Of a stretch of 7,957 bases of DNA, positions 1 to 6,814 are shown one piece after another. Location: NCBI GenBank assembly GCA_026786065.1, contig JAJAYS010000162.1, forward strand, positions 1-7,957, in the 5' to 3' direction. The DNA is from Polaromonas sp. Its GTDB lineage: Bacteria; Pseudomonadota; Gammaproteobacteria; Burkholderiales; Burkholderiaceae_C. A program made the translations under genes and the position numbers. The stretch's first letter is position 1. Each line of letters starts with the position of its first letter. A model generated the notes under the pieces. It did no database searches. It was not told the DNA's origin and saw only the letters and a list, made by a program, of their open reading frames with translations.

Positions 1-512
1 GTTCGAGTTGCTGCGCACCGAAAACCGCGACCGGAATTGGAGGCGGAGGTCGGCGCTGCTCGCCGCTGCGCTGAGCGACAAGGGGGCTCTGCCAGTCCGG
101 CGGAGCGGCGCGCCGCTCCGTGGTCGGAGCCTGCAAGCGCATTAATTCACACCCCCGCGTGCGTCGGCTGGCGTGACGATGACCTTGCCGGATGGCTTGA
201 GCAGCGGCGCTGGCGGCAGTGGCGTGCGCGATGGAGGCCTAACTGGGCAACATCGCCGCGGACCTGTGGCACGCCGACACGGGAAGGGCCAGCTTGCGGT
301 CCGTTGACGCCCGCAATCTGCAGTTCGCGCAGCGGGAGACCAGTTTGTTTCGCGCAGAGTTCGCGTCCCGCCACGCGGTGATTCAGCCCACGCCCGTGCT
401 GCCGCAAATGGAGCAGGTCGGGCAGCGCCCGCTGGACAGGGTCGAGAGGGTTTAAGCGCCGTGCCGAACCGGTGCCCGTCCAGTGCATCGTGTGCAGACT
501 GGCCCGCGCGCG
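1..512. other. Region without a confident gene; weak coding signal
   Basis: No intact, recognisable gene is visible here. Two plus-strand stretches have third codon positions strongly biased to G/C, as the real genes here do. One enters from the left edge and stops with TAA at 143-145, beginning FELLRTENRDRNW. The other, 243-452, ends VLPQMEQVGQRPLDRVERV and is preceded by an in-frame TAA at 240-242 just after an ATG at 231. They are in different frames and I recognise neither. A minus-strand frame from 488 to 147 is also open but has poorer third-position bias. The likeliest reading is the tail of a plus-strand gene entering the window, followed by gene remnants. Confidence 0.4.
142..213 (-). 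pseudogene. Possible 3' remnant of a paralogue of the small secreted protein
   Basis: On the minus strand positions 207-171 match positions 2437-2401 at 33 of 37 bases. The latter encodes the C-terminal part of the small secreted protein at 2363-2899. Both read P-[L/M]-L-K-P-[S/A]-G-K-V-[I/S]-V-T-P, and here the frame ends soon after with TAA at 142-144. Upstream of about 210 the same frame no longer resembles the secreted protein, so at most a short end fragment survives. The stop overlaps an ATG at 140-142 (TAATG), but the frame starting there is unrecognised and runs off the window. A chance match on a short motif cannot be excluded. Confidence 0.25.
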
Positions 513-1172
513 CTAGCGATTCAGAAAGCGTCCGAATATGGAGGTCTCGCTGTCGGTCTTCGTTGCGGCTGGCCTTACCGGTGCAAGCGGAGCAGGTGAC
601 GTCGGCCTCGGCTCTGAGGTGGCGGCCGGGACGGGCGCAGGCGGCCGGATCGGCGGCAAATCGCGACGCGGCGCGCCGGAGAACTGCGGGCTCGCTGGAG
701 CGGGCGCAAACACACCGGCTGCTGGGCGGGCCAACGGTGTCGGCTCGGCGGGCACCGTCATCGCGATCGTCTTCGCGGCCAGTTCGGTCAGCATCTTTTT
801 GACTGCGCTACCCCGCATGGCATAGGGGTTGAACACGCTTTGGCCGGAATACTTCATGAACAGCGTCCGGTTGTCGGCGCCCGGCGCGGCGAAGCCCATC
901 GACCAGTTGGACCACTCGCGCTCTTCAATTTCTTCGTAGTCCAACACCGCGACGGTGTGATGCCGCTTGTCGTGCAGCAGCCGCGCATACAGCTCATTGA
1001 CCTGTTCGCGCGACCCCTCAAGCGCCTGCAAAAACACCTTGCTGTTGAACGCCAGCACGCCAGTCAGGTCACGCCGGTGGTTGTTGGTCTGTGCCTGCTG
1101 CAAGATGCCCTTGAACTCCTGGAGGCCGACACCGTCACTGGCGGTGCTGGCATAGGTGAGGCGAATTAACAT
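513..1172 (-). CDS. BLUF-domain blue-light photoreceptor with Pro/Ala-rich C-terminal tail
   Basis: The 219-residue product has an N-terminal BLUF domain (residues 1 to about 95), the FAD-binding blue-light sensor fold. All residues of the photocycle site are present: Tyr7, Asn31, Gln49, Trp90 and Met92, each one position earlier than in the cyanobacterial protein Slr1694 (Y8, N32, Q50, W91, M93). The DLTGVL, FLQALEG and WSMGF motifs are typical. Residues 96-138 probably form the cap helices of short BLUF proteins. Residues 139-210 are a Pro/Ala-rich, probably disordered tail ending in IFGRFLNR. No output domain (EAL, GGDEF, cyclase) is present, so it probably signals by binding a partner. 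The ATG at 1172 is preceded by a clear AAAGGAAG ribosome binding site. The gene appears monocistronic, with a gap of 330 bases to the upstream same-strand gene. Confidence 0.95.
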   Translation of the reverse strand: MLIRLTYASTASDGVGLQEFKGILQQAQTNNHRRDLTGVLAFNSKVFLQALEGSREQVNELYARLLHDKRHHTVAVLDYEEIEEREWSNWSMGFAAPGADNRTLFMKYSGQSVFNPYAMRGSAVKKMLTELAAKTIAMTVPAEPTPLARPAAGVFAPAPASPQFSGAPRRDLPPIRPPAPVPAATSEPRPTSPAPLAPVRPAATKTDSETSIFGRFLNR

Positions 1173-1292
1173 GTTGCTTCCTTTAGGTTACTTAAAAAAA
1201 TCAGCGGGTGCTGCGGCTCGAAAATAGCGAAATAGCGGATTAGCCCATCAGAGGAAGCAGATGAAAACAATGGACCGTGCCGACCGGACAAG

Positions 1293-1351
1293 GTTCTTCT
1301 GCGTAGCCCCCTGCGGCCCGCGATAGAAAGGACCCAAGCGGGTCTGCTGCG
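1293..1351 (-). repeat. Dispersed repeat, copy 1
   Basis: Read on the minus strand this resembles positions 6855-6913 read on the plus strand. Shared blocks in order are CGCAGCA, then ATCGC, CCGCA and GCTACGCA, ending in AAGAAC. The core of about 32 bases differs at only a few positions plus one indel, while the first part is more diverged. Both copies are intergenic. No transposase or terminal repeats accompany them, so this is probably a small non-coding interspersed repeat. Confidence 0.5.
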
Positions 1352-1398
1352 AAAAGGGGGGTCGCAGCCTTTCGCCGATACGGCCGCCACAGGCTTGC

Positions 1399-1434
1399 CG
1401 CGGTCGGCCGGTGGTCCCCGGCCGAGAGCCCGCG
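1399..1434. repeat. Strong GC-rich hairpin downstream of the 172-residue protein gene
   Basis: The arms TCGGCCGG (1404-1411) and CCGGCCGA (1418-1425) are perfectly complementary around a six-base loop. An outer CGCGG/CCGCG pair (1399-1403 with 1430-1434) extends it across a four-base bulge. It lies about 70-100 bases past the stop of the minus-strand gene at 1503. It has no T-run, so it is not a classical intrinsic terminator, but it could stabilise a transcript end or pause polymerase. Confidence 0.45.
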
Positions 1435-1502
1435 ACACCGCTGCCGCCATCGCAACGGCTCACAACCGCGCCAAGCGGGAAAAACCACGTTCTCACGTCT
1501 TT

Positions 1503-2021
1503 TCATCCCTGAGCCGCAGCGCCCGGACGCAGCAGCGCCCGCAATTCGCTCAGGTGCGCGGTGGCGACACCGCCCAGATGCCCGATCCGCTTTTGATAGC
1601 TGCCGAGGTTCGCTTCCATCTGTGCCTTTGAAGACAAAGCCTCAAGATCCAGAACGATTTCGAGCGCCTGATCGGGCAGGTTGCGCATCACGAAATCGGT
1701 GATCAGCGCCACGATGTCGCGCAGGTCGCTGGACGCGGGCGCAGTCGGAGCTGCTTCCACCGCACTGAACTGTGACGCTGAGAAACCGACTGTTTCGTTT
1801 GGTGACAGAGGCATCGCCTGGACATACCCGGCCTGCTCAAGCGAGTCGAGCATCGATTGCAAATCCCCCTGGTCTTGCAAACGCGACGCGTGCGTTCGGG
1901 GATCGAAGTGCGCGTTGATGGAGACCAGCAGCGCCCGTAGCGGCCGTGGCAATGCCAGTCGGGGGTTCAATGCCGCAGCCGTCCCAGCAGGAGTTCGCAT
2001 GTAGCTTACGAGGCGCGCCAT
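1503..2021 (-). CDS. Conserved-type hypothetical protein with winged-helix-like N-terminus
   Basis: The product has 172 residues and no signal peptide or membrane segment, so it is probably cytoplasmic. Residues 25-69 (LPRPLRALLVSINAHFD, then a helix and SLEQAGYVQ) follow a pattern known in small Burkholderiales proteins of unknown function: a winged-helix-like fold beginning '(S/P)RPLRALL' and ending '...L...GYV'. A linker rich in Ala, Ser and Pro follows (about 70-97), then an all-helical C-terminal half beginning DLRDIVALITDF. I chose ATG 2021, which has GGA six bases upstream; a TTG five codons earlier (2036) is possible. A dyad at 2060-2077 lies 39 bases upstream and could be an operator. 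The fold assignment is by pattern only and the function is unknown. Confidence 0.75.
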   Translation of the reverse strand: MARLVSYMRTPAGTAAALNPRLALPRPLRALLVSINAHFDPRTHASRLQDQGDLQSMLDSLEQAGYVQAMPLSPNETVGFSASQFSAVEAAPTAPASSDLRDIVALITDFVMRNLPDQALEIVLDLEALSSKAQMEANLGSYQKRIGHLGGVATAHLSELRALLRPGAAAQG

Positions 2022-2059
2022 TACAAGTCCGTTCAAAGTGCTTCATGACGACGGCCGGA

Positions 2060-2077
2060 TCAAAACGGTCGTTTTGA
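2060..2077. promoter_or_regulatory. Candidate operator dyad
   Basis: TCAAAACG and CGTTTTGA form a perfect inverted repeat around a two-base centre (GT). It sits 39 bases upstream of the ATG at 2021 on the minus strand, and overlaps the start of a GAAGGAG ribosome binding site of a possible small plus-strand frame. Size and symmetry fit a dimeric repressor site. No regulator gene is in the window to pair it with. Confidence 0.35.
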
Positions 2078-2088
2078 AGGAGTTCCGA

Positions 2089-2316
2089 ATGCCGTCACAC
2101 AAAGATACAAATAACGATTCTAGTGCCCCACTACGCGGCGACTTTATAGGGTTTCTTTCTATAGACATATGGAGATATCAAGCTGTCAACGCACCCGGGC
2201 GGCGCCGGGGTATCGGCGCGCTTGGTTCAGCTGGAGGTACGCTGTGCGTGCCGCACGCTGTGCAGAGTAAAAAGTTCAAGAAGAATCGGCTCCTAACCAA
2301 TAAAATCGGGCGTTAG
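2089..2316 (+). CDS. Possible small ORF with good ribosome binding site; unrecognised
   Basis: An ATG at 2089 follows GAAGGAG (2076-2082) at six bases, one of the best ribosome binding sites in the window. The frame gives 75 residues beginning MPSHKDTNNDSSAPLRG. The first 34 residues or so use AT-rich codons (AAA, GAT, ACA, AAT) unlike the neighbouring genes. After about 2190 the DNA becomes GC-rich and the translation looks random, ending in the basic stretch SKKFKKNRLLTNKIGR. It could be a real divergent small gene, the 5' end of a truncated acquired gene, or a coincidence in a promoter region. I recognise no family. Confidence 0.2.
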   Translation: MPSHKDTNNDSSAPLRGDFIGFLSIDIWRYQAVNAPGRRRGIGALGSAGGTLCVPHAVQSKKFKKNRLLTNKIGR

Positions 2317-2318
2317 AA

Positions 2319-2355
2319 GCTATTTAAATAATAGCAACTGCCGGGCTTTGCCGGC
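2319..2355 (-). terminator. Tandem hairpins after the small secreted protein gene
   Basis: Just past the stop codon (2363-2365), the minus strand can form GCCGG/CCGGC (2351-2355 with 2340-2344, six-base loop). A second hairpin, GCTATT/AATAGC (2319-2324 with 2330-2335, five-base AT loop), follows. The position suits transcript termination or end protection. There is no strong T-run, so an intrinsic terminator is only a possibility. The GCTATT...AATAGC motif also recurs within the hairpin at 6815-6851. Confidence 0.35.
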
Positions 2356-2362
2356 GCAGCGC

Positions 2363-2899
2363 TTACTTGACCGGAATCGACAGCACTCGCTCGCCCGACG
2401 GCGTGACGCTGACCTTGCCGGCGGGCTTGAGCATCGGGCCGCCCTTGCCAACCTGCACCGCAAAGCCGGTTGCGCCGCCGCGGCCCTCCGAGCTGGCCAG
2501 CAGGTTCAGATAAAAGCGGCCTTCGCTCTGTGGCACCACGGTCAGCACCTGCTCCACGCTGGTGCCGGCTGCGACGGTCAGCACCTGGGCTGGGGCCTGC
2601 AGGTTCAGGCCGGCGTCGGCGACCAGCGTCACCCGGGCGTCGGCACGGCTGCTCAGGCGGATGGTGATCGCCAGCGGCACCCCTACCTCAGGCTTGCTGT
2701 CGATGCGATAGGCCAGTTGCAGGCCGGAGCCCATCTTGCTGATGCGCAGGGGGGTCAGCTTTCCGGGAGCTGGGCCGGTCGGATGGACTGCGGCGACATT
2801 GGTGGCCGCCTCGGCGCGCGGCGTGGCGTCGGCCAGCGCCGGGCCGGCCAGGCTCAAGCTCAGCGCCAGGAGGCCGAATCGAAGGAAGGTGCAATGCAT
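2363..2899 (-). CDS. Small secreted protein of unknown function
   Basis: The 178-residue product has a clear Sec signal peptide: a basic Arg7, a hydrophobic run LLALSLSLAG, and cleavage expected after Ala23 (ALA-DA). The mature part is about 155 residues, predicted rich in beta strands. One segment (PLAITIRLSSRADARVTLVA) alternates as in an Ig-like sandwich, and the end reads GGPMLKPAGKVSVTP. No catalytic motif or transmembrane segment is visible, so it should be periplasmic or extracellular. Its ATG is 30 bases after the stop of the upstream lipoprotein protease gene, so the two are very likely one transcript and possibly act together as partner, inhibitor or chaperone. No good ribosome binding site precedes ATG 2899, which suggests dependence on translation of the upstream gene. 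Confidence 0.75.
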   Translation of the reverse strand: MHCTFLRFGLLALSLSLAGPALADATPRAEAATNVAAVHPTGPAPGKLTPLRISKMGSGLQLAYRIDSKPEVGVPLAITIRLSSRADARVTLVADAGLNLQAPAQVLTVAAGTSVEQVLTVVPQSEGRFYLNLLASSEGRGGATGFAVQVGKGGPMLKPAGKVSVTPSGERVLSIPVK

Positions 2900-2929
2900 G
2901 GAAAGGGCTTTCTGAAGCGGCGATGTGAA

Positions 2930-4609
2930 TTAGCTGATCGTGATGGTGGCGCAGACGGGGCTTGTGGGCGGCGCGGTGGTGTTGAAGTCCAGTACGCGGA
3001 TGATGACCTCGCCGGCCCGCAGGAAAGCGGTGCCGGTTTCGCTTGTCGGCGCAGTGCTTACCGCGCGCAACACCACCTTGCGGTCTTGAACGACGTCGAA
3101 GTCCACGTCCCGGCCGCTGGCGAAGTTCGCGGTGATGGTTCGTGATCCGACCTGCGCCGCGCCCACCAGGGTGATGCGGAAATACCGGGTGCTGCCGAGC
3201 TTGTTGGCGGTGCCGTCAGTCACATTGGCTGCGCTGAAGCAGACCGGCGTGGCGATGTTGAACGCCAGCGCGGTGTAAATCGGCAAGTTGGCCGCTTCGC
3301 CGCCGTTGTTGGTTTCGCCTGCGCCCCATTGGTTGGCAGCGGCGCCGGTGAAGATGTTCTGCGCGCCCAGCAGCGCGTCCATCGCGGCGGTCACACTGGT
3401 CTGGCCCGCGCTGCGCACTGCGTCGGCAAAGCTGAAGATGGTGGCCAGCGCATCCTGGGTAGTTTTCATCGGGCCGGTCAAGGCGGTCCAGATCGGGGCA
3501 AAACCGTGGCTGACGGAAAGCTGGTACAGGCTTGCGTCGATGGCGTCTTCCCGGTACCAGCCGCGGTTGACATCGGTGGGGGGGGTAGCGAGGCGCAGGT
3601 CGAAAGCGAAGCCGGTCCCCTGCCCGGCGCCCAAGCTGTCGCTGTAAATCGGGTCGCCGCGCGAGATGCCGGACCAGGCGTTGCCCCAGCCCTCCGAAAA
3701 GGCCAGCGTCATGTCGAGCTTGTCCGGGTAGCCGTGCGACCCGCCCGTCGAATGTTCGGTAGAGAAGGCGCTTTGCAGGTAGTGGCCGTACTCGTGCGCG
3801 ACGACGGCGCTGTCGTATTCGTCGGTGTCTATGCCTTCTTTTCCAAGCAGGTAGATGACGCGGGCGCCGGTGGTGTTGGTGGTGAAAAACGAGGTACCGA
3901 TCTCTCCGGTGGCAAGGTCCTTGCCGGCCACGTTGGTGTTGAGCGGGCTCCAGAACACCGTCAGTGGCGGAAAAATCGAGGAAGGACGTGCAGCGCTTAC
4001 CACCTTCATGCCGGAATAAATGGTGTCCAGAATCGCGGCGATGCCGCCGGCGCGCTGGCCGTTGTAGCCGCTGCCATTCCAGCCCGAAGCAGCGTGAACG
4101 TTGACGACCAGGTTGCTCGTGCCCCCGGACTGCGACGCGCCATCAAGCACATACAGCGCATCGCCTTGTGTGTTGTCCTTGACCGCGACGTTCCAGGTCG
4201 CGCCACTGCCGGTTTTGACGAGTTCGGCGCGCATGCGTACAAAGAACGGCGTGTTGCTAGGCACCGACAGCGAGTACTGGCCAAGGTCATTCGAGGTGGC
4301 GCTGCCCAGCACGCTGCTGTCGGCTCGAGAGATGGCCTGCAGCGTCACGCCGCGAACCGGCTTGCTGATGGTGCCTGCGTAGTTCAGCGCGCCCGGAGCG
4401 GGGGAGCCGGTCGGCCGGTTGGGCACGTAATCGAAAGTCGCGGCGCCAGACACCGTCACTGTGGCCACCAAAGTATTGGTCGCTGCCACCGCCGTACTGG
4501 CCGCGACGACCTGCGGCGTCGAAGCACCGCCGCCTCCGCCGCAGGCCTGCAAAGCCAGAATCAGGGCGGCGAGCCCCCCAATACGACCCGCCGAAAATGA
4601 TAAAACCAT
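2930..4609 (-). CDS. Putative gluzincin-type zinc metalloprotease lipoprotein
   Basis: With the ATG at 4609 the product has 559 residues. It opens with a lipoprotein signal (LAALILALQAC) whose lipobox cysteine is Cys23, followed by a glycine run, typical of beta-proteobacterial outer-membrane lipoproteins. Residues about 77-130 resemble a carboxypeptidase-regulatory-like beta domain (GVTLQAISRADSSVLGSA, then GQYSLSVPS). The catalytic signature is HEYGH at 272-276, with a likely third zinc ligand Glu306 in SEGWGNAWSG, 30 residues on. That is the HEXXH...E arrangement of gluzincins. The C-terminal 100 residues are beta-rich with Cys near both ends (CFSAANVTDG, PVCATITIS), suggesting a disulphide-closed sandwich. 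An upstream start at 4735 would place 42 basic/aromatic residues before the signal and is unlikely. I cannot assign a known peptidase family; substrate unknown. It is followed by the secreted protein gene at 2899. Confidence 0.8.
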   Translation of the reverse strand: MVLSFSAGRIGGLAALILALQACGGGGGASTPQVVAASTAVAATNTLVATVTVSGAATFDYVPNRPTGSPAPGALNYAGTISKPVRGVTLQAISRADSSVLGSATSNDLGQYSLSVPSNTPFFVRMRAELVKTGSGATWNVAVKDNTQGDALYVLDGASQSGGTSNLVVNVHAASGWNGSGYNGQRAGGIAAILDTIYSGMKVVSAARPSSIFPPLTVFWSPLNTNVAGKDLATGEIGTSFFTTNTTGARVIYLLGKEGIDTDEYDSAVVAHEYGHYLQSAFSTEHSTGGSHGYPDKLDMTLAFSEGWGNAWSGISRGDPIYSDSLGAGQGTGFAFDLRLATPPTDVNRGWYREDAIDASLYQLSVSHGFAPIWTALTGPMKTTQDALATIFSFADAVRSAGQTSVTAAMDALLGAQNIFTGAAANQWGAGETNNGGEAANLPIYTALAFNIATPVCFSAANVTDGTANKLGSTRYFRITLVGAAQVGSRTITANFASGRDVDFDVVQDRKVVLRAVSTAPTSETGTAFLRAGEVIIRVLDFNTTAPPTSPVCATITIS

Positions 4610-4646
4610 CAAAAACCACTCAAACAGAAGAATACTGACAGAAAAA

Positions 4647-4662
4647 GTAGGTTTCGGCCTAC
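4647..4662 (-). promoter_or_regulatory. Attenuator-like hairpin in the protease leader
   Basis: On the minus strand GTAGG and CCTAC pair around a six-base loop and are directly followed by five T (4646-4642), about 33 bases before the ATG at 4609. The layout is that of a short intrinsic terminator placed in a 5' leader. The stem is only five pairs, so effect on transcription is uncertain. Confidence 0.3.
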
Positions 4663-4702
4663 GTGCGCCAGTGTATCTACGGCAGTCAAAATCTAGTGGT
4701 TT

Positions 4703-4732
4703 GCGTGAAAAAATGTGGTGAAAGCGTGAAAA
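4703..4732. promoter_or_regulatory. Direct repeats spaced two helical turns, upstream of the protease gene
   Basis: GCGTGAAAA occurs at 4703-4711 and again at 4724-4732, 21 bases apart, with a third GTGAAA at 4718-4723. The spacing puts both copies on the same face of the helix, as expected for an activator binding as a tandem dimer. They lie about 95-125 bases upstream of the ATG at 4609, a usual place for activator sites. Confidence 0.35.
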
Positions 4733-4761
4733 CATGCAACAAACCTGCGGCTAGCACGGCC

Positions 4762-4775
4762 AGCAGAGCTCTGCT
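4762..4775. repeat. Perfect 14-base palindrome after the serine hydrolase stop
   Basis: AGCAGAGCTCTGCT is its own reverse complement. It lies 26 bases beyond the stop of the minus-strand hydrolase gene (4801). With no loop and no T-run it is a poor terminator, so it may be a protein-binding site or incidental. Confidence 0.3.
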
Positions 4776-4800
4776 CAAGCCGCCATTTCAGGCCGCCGGT

Positions 4801-5891
4801 TCAATCCGCCGCCGGCGATGACGTGCTGATGGCCTGCACCACGCGCTCACAAAAGCCGTCGATCCGGGTCCCGTCGATCCAGCGCACCACGGCCACCAGA
4901 CGGCGCTCGGGATCGGTCCAGACCAGACTGGCGCCAACGCCAATGCAGAAGGTGCTGGTGGCCGACGCGCTGGGGAAGACGCCGCGCAGGTGGTTCAGCC
5001 AGGTCAGCTTGCCGTACCAGGGCGCGATCGCGCACGGCGTCTGCATACGGCGAACCCATTCTTTTGACATCAGCCGCTGGCTGCCGACGCGGCCCTGGTC
5101 GAGCATCCTCTGGCCGATGAGCGCCTGATCGGCGCTGCCAATCGCCAAACCGCCGCCCCAGTGCGTGCCACCGGGCACCGACTGCATGCGCTGGCCGTCG
5201 ATAAGAACCCAGCTGTTTTCATAGCCTTCCCAGCACCAGTCGTTGCTGGCGCCACACGGCCGGGCAATCGCTTCGCGGAACACCTCGGGCAGCGGCCGGC
5301 GAAACAGGTGCCGTAGCGCCAGCGACAACTGGTTGATGCGCACGTCGTTGTATTTTGAGAAACTGCCCGGCGCCTGCAGCGGACGCGCATCCCCTTTGCG
5401 CATGCGCTGGGAAACCGTGGCTCCCGTGCCGGCTGGTATTGCAGATGCCGGTAGCGGTCCACCTGGTCAGGCACGCCGAAGCACTCACCTTGCCACTCGC
5501 TGGTTTGCTGCAACAGTTGCATCCAGGTGACGCGCCGGTTGTGGGGACTGTCGAAACCGATGCCGGCCAAACTGGCGCCCACTGGCGCATCGAAGTCCGG
5601 CAACAGCCCGCGCTCGCAGGCTACGGCGGACAGCATCGCCAGATAGGTCTTGTCAATCGAGAAAGTCGGGTCGGCGCGGCGGGGCTCACCCGATTCGATG
5701 AGCTGCTGGCGATCAATCCGCACGACACCCGACACCGGCCCGCGCGGATGCACCGGGTCGAGCAGCCGGTTCCAGGACGGGCGGTCGGCGTTGTGGATGC
5801 CCCAGTTGGCGCTGTTGCTCCGGTCCCACGGCGTTGCATGGGCGATGGCAAAGTCAACGGCGTGCTGCAGGCCGGCCACATCGACCCGCAT
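4801..5891 (-). pseudogene. Serine hydrolase (beta-lactamase/esterase type), frameshifted
   Basis: Two overlapping frames give the two halves of one COG1680-like serine hydrolase of about 363 residues. The first half starts at ATG 5891 and carries the catalytic S-x-x-K motif FSIDKTYLAML (Ser78, Lys81) and the family stretch FDSPHNRRVTWMQLLQQTSEW. The second half, read from about 5403 to the TGA at 4801, carries SKYNDVRINQL (the Tyr-x-Asn/Asp position) and GTHWGGG. The frame changes near 5397-5412; one base missing there would restore a continuous protein. No signal peptide is visible. ATG 5891 overlaps the TGA of the upstream Bug gene (TGATG), so the two were translationally coupled. As written the first frame yields a product lacking the second half of the active site. 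A sequencing error is possible, but the neighbours carry further lesions. Confidence 0.85.
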
Positions 5892-6789
5892 CAATCGACC
5901 GTTGCCCCTGAAGCCGCGACCACCCTGGCCCATTTTTCGGTTTCGGCCGCGATCACCTCGCCGAAGTCCTCCGGCGTACCGCCGATCGGCATGCCGCCAA
6001 GTTCGGCCAGCCGGGCGCGCATTTTCGGGTAGACCAGCGGGCAGTTGACTTCAGCGTTGATCCGGTCGATGGCTTCGCGCGGCGAGCCCTTGGGCATGCC
6101 GACGCCGAGCCAGGCGGTGGCCTCAAAGCCGGGCACCGTGTCGCCGACGGTCGGCAAGTCCATCATCGACGGCTCGCGCGCGGCCGAGGTCACGGCCAGC
6201 GCCCGAATCGTGTTGCCCTTGATGTGCGGCGCCGACGACGGCAGGTTGTCGAACCACACCTGCACCTGTCCGCCTATCAGGTCAGTCAGCACCGGGCTGG
6301 CCCCCTTGTCCGGAATGTGCAGCATGTTGCAGCCGGTCATGGACTTGAACAACTCGCCCGACAGGTGCGTCGAAATGCCGCTGCCGGACGAGGCCAGGTT
6401 GACCTTGCCCGGTTGGCCTTGCAGTAGGCGATGAACTCGGCCACGGTTTTGACCGGCAGGCCGTTGGTGACGACCATCACATTGGGCGTGCGCACCAGGC
6501 CGGCGACCGGCACGATGTCGCGGTTGCAATTGAAGTTGCACTTTTTGTACAGCGACGCGTTGATGCCGTGCGCCGGGTTGACGAACAGCATGCTGTAGCC
6601 GTCGGGCGGCGCCGTCACGACCGCCTCGGTGCTGATGTTGTTGCCGGCGCCCGGCCGGTTCTCGACCAGCACCTGCTGGCCGAGGCGTTCGGTCAGGTGC
6701 TGGGCCATGATGCGGGCCAATACGTCGGTCGTGAAACCCGGCGGGTAGGGCACGACCTATTTGACCGGGCGGGTCGGGTAAGCGGAGGC
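5891..6789 (-). pseudogene. TTT-family Bug periplasmic solute receptor, decayed
   Basis: The fragments add up to a mature Bug receptor of about 296 residues, which would bind a carboxylate in the periplasm for a TTT transporter. Family landmarks in order: YPTRPVK, VVPYPPG, VENRPGAG, PPDGYSMLFVNP, then KGASPVLTDLIGGQVQVWFD, and a C-terminal LAELGG. Three lesions are visible. An in-frame TAG at 6757-6759 lies between YPTRPVK and VVPYPPG, where a Leu or Ile codon is usual. A base is missing in the CCCGG run at 6408-6412; one more G/C restores CKANPGKVNLASSGSG. No signal peptide or start codon exists upstream of 6789, where a hairpin and repeat lie instead. Usually conserved positions are altered too (PPGF for PPGG, HIPDKGAS for HIPYKGAS), suggesting relaxed selection. 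Confidence 0.85.
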
Positions 6790-6814
6790 CGGATCGGGAT
6801 GGGCTGCAAGGCGC

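Larger units (their letters stand above)
1173..1502. other. Intergenic region upstream of the BLUF gene
   Basis: No gene is supported in these 330 bases. They should hold the BLUF promoter, but I could not identify a convincing -35/-10 pair. They also contain one copy of a diverged repeat (1293-1351) and a strong GC-rich hairpin (1399-1434), listed separately. Several short frames run across the stretch but none has a ribosome binding site or recognisable product. Confidence 0.6.
2022..2362. other. Control region between two minus-strand genes
   Basis: This 341-base gap should hold the promoter of the 172-residue protein gene and the 3' end of the protease/secreted-protein transcript. Positions 2090-2190 are noticeably more AT-rich than the rest of the window, as expected for a promoter or for acquired DNA. 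It contains a dyad (2060-2077), a nested repeat (2239-2263), two adjacent hairpins (2319-2355) and one small plus-strand frame with a good ribosome binding site (2089-2316). I could not settle on a sigma-70 hexamer pair. Confidence 0.55.

Noticed and set aside
2348..3145. 265-residue plus-strand open frame
   Set aside because: It is antisense to the secreted protein and the protease C-terminus, without a recognisable motif.
3329..4600. 423-residue plus-strand open frame
   Set aside because: It lies wholly antisense to the lipoprotein protease, and its translation is the Gly/Ala/Arg-rich text typical of GC-rich shadows. The minus frame has a signal peptide and catalytic motif.
4610..4735. Upstream start for the protease at 4735
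   Set aside because: It would put 42 residues before the lipoprotein signal, spoiling export, and the leader hairpin lies inside it.
5355..6032. 225-residue plus-strand open frame
   Set aside because: It is antisense to the first half of the serine hydrolase and the Bug 3' end, both recognised by family motifs.
6337..6753. GTG 6753 as a functional start of a shortened Bug protein
   Set aside because: It would lack any signal peptide and still run into the frameshift near 6410, so it would not give a periplasmic receptor.
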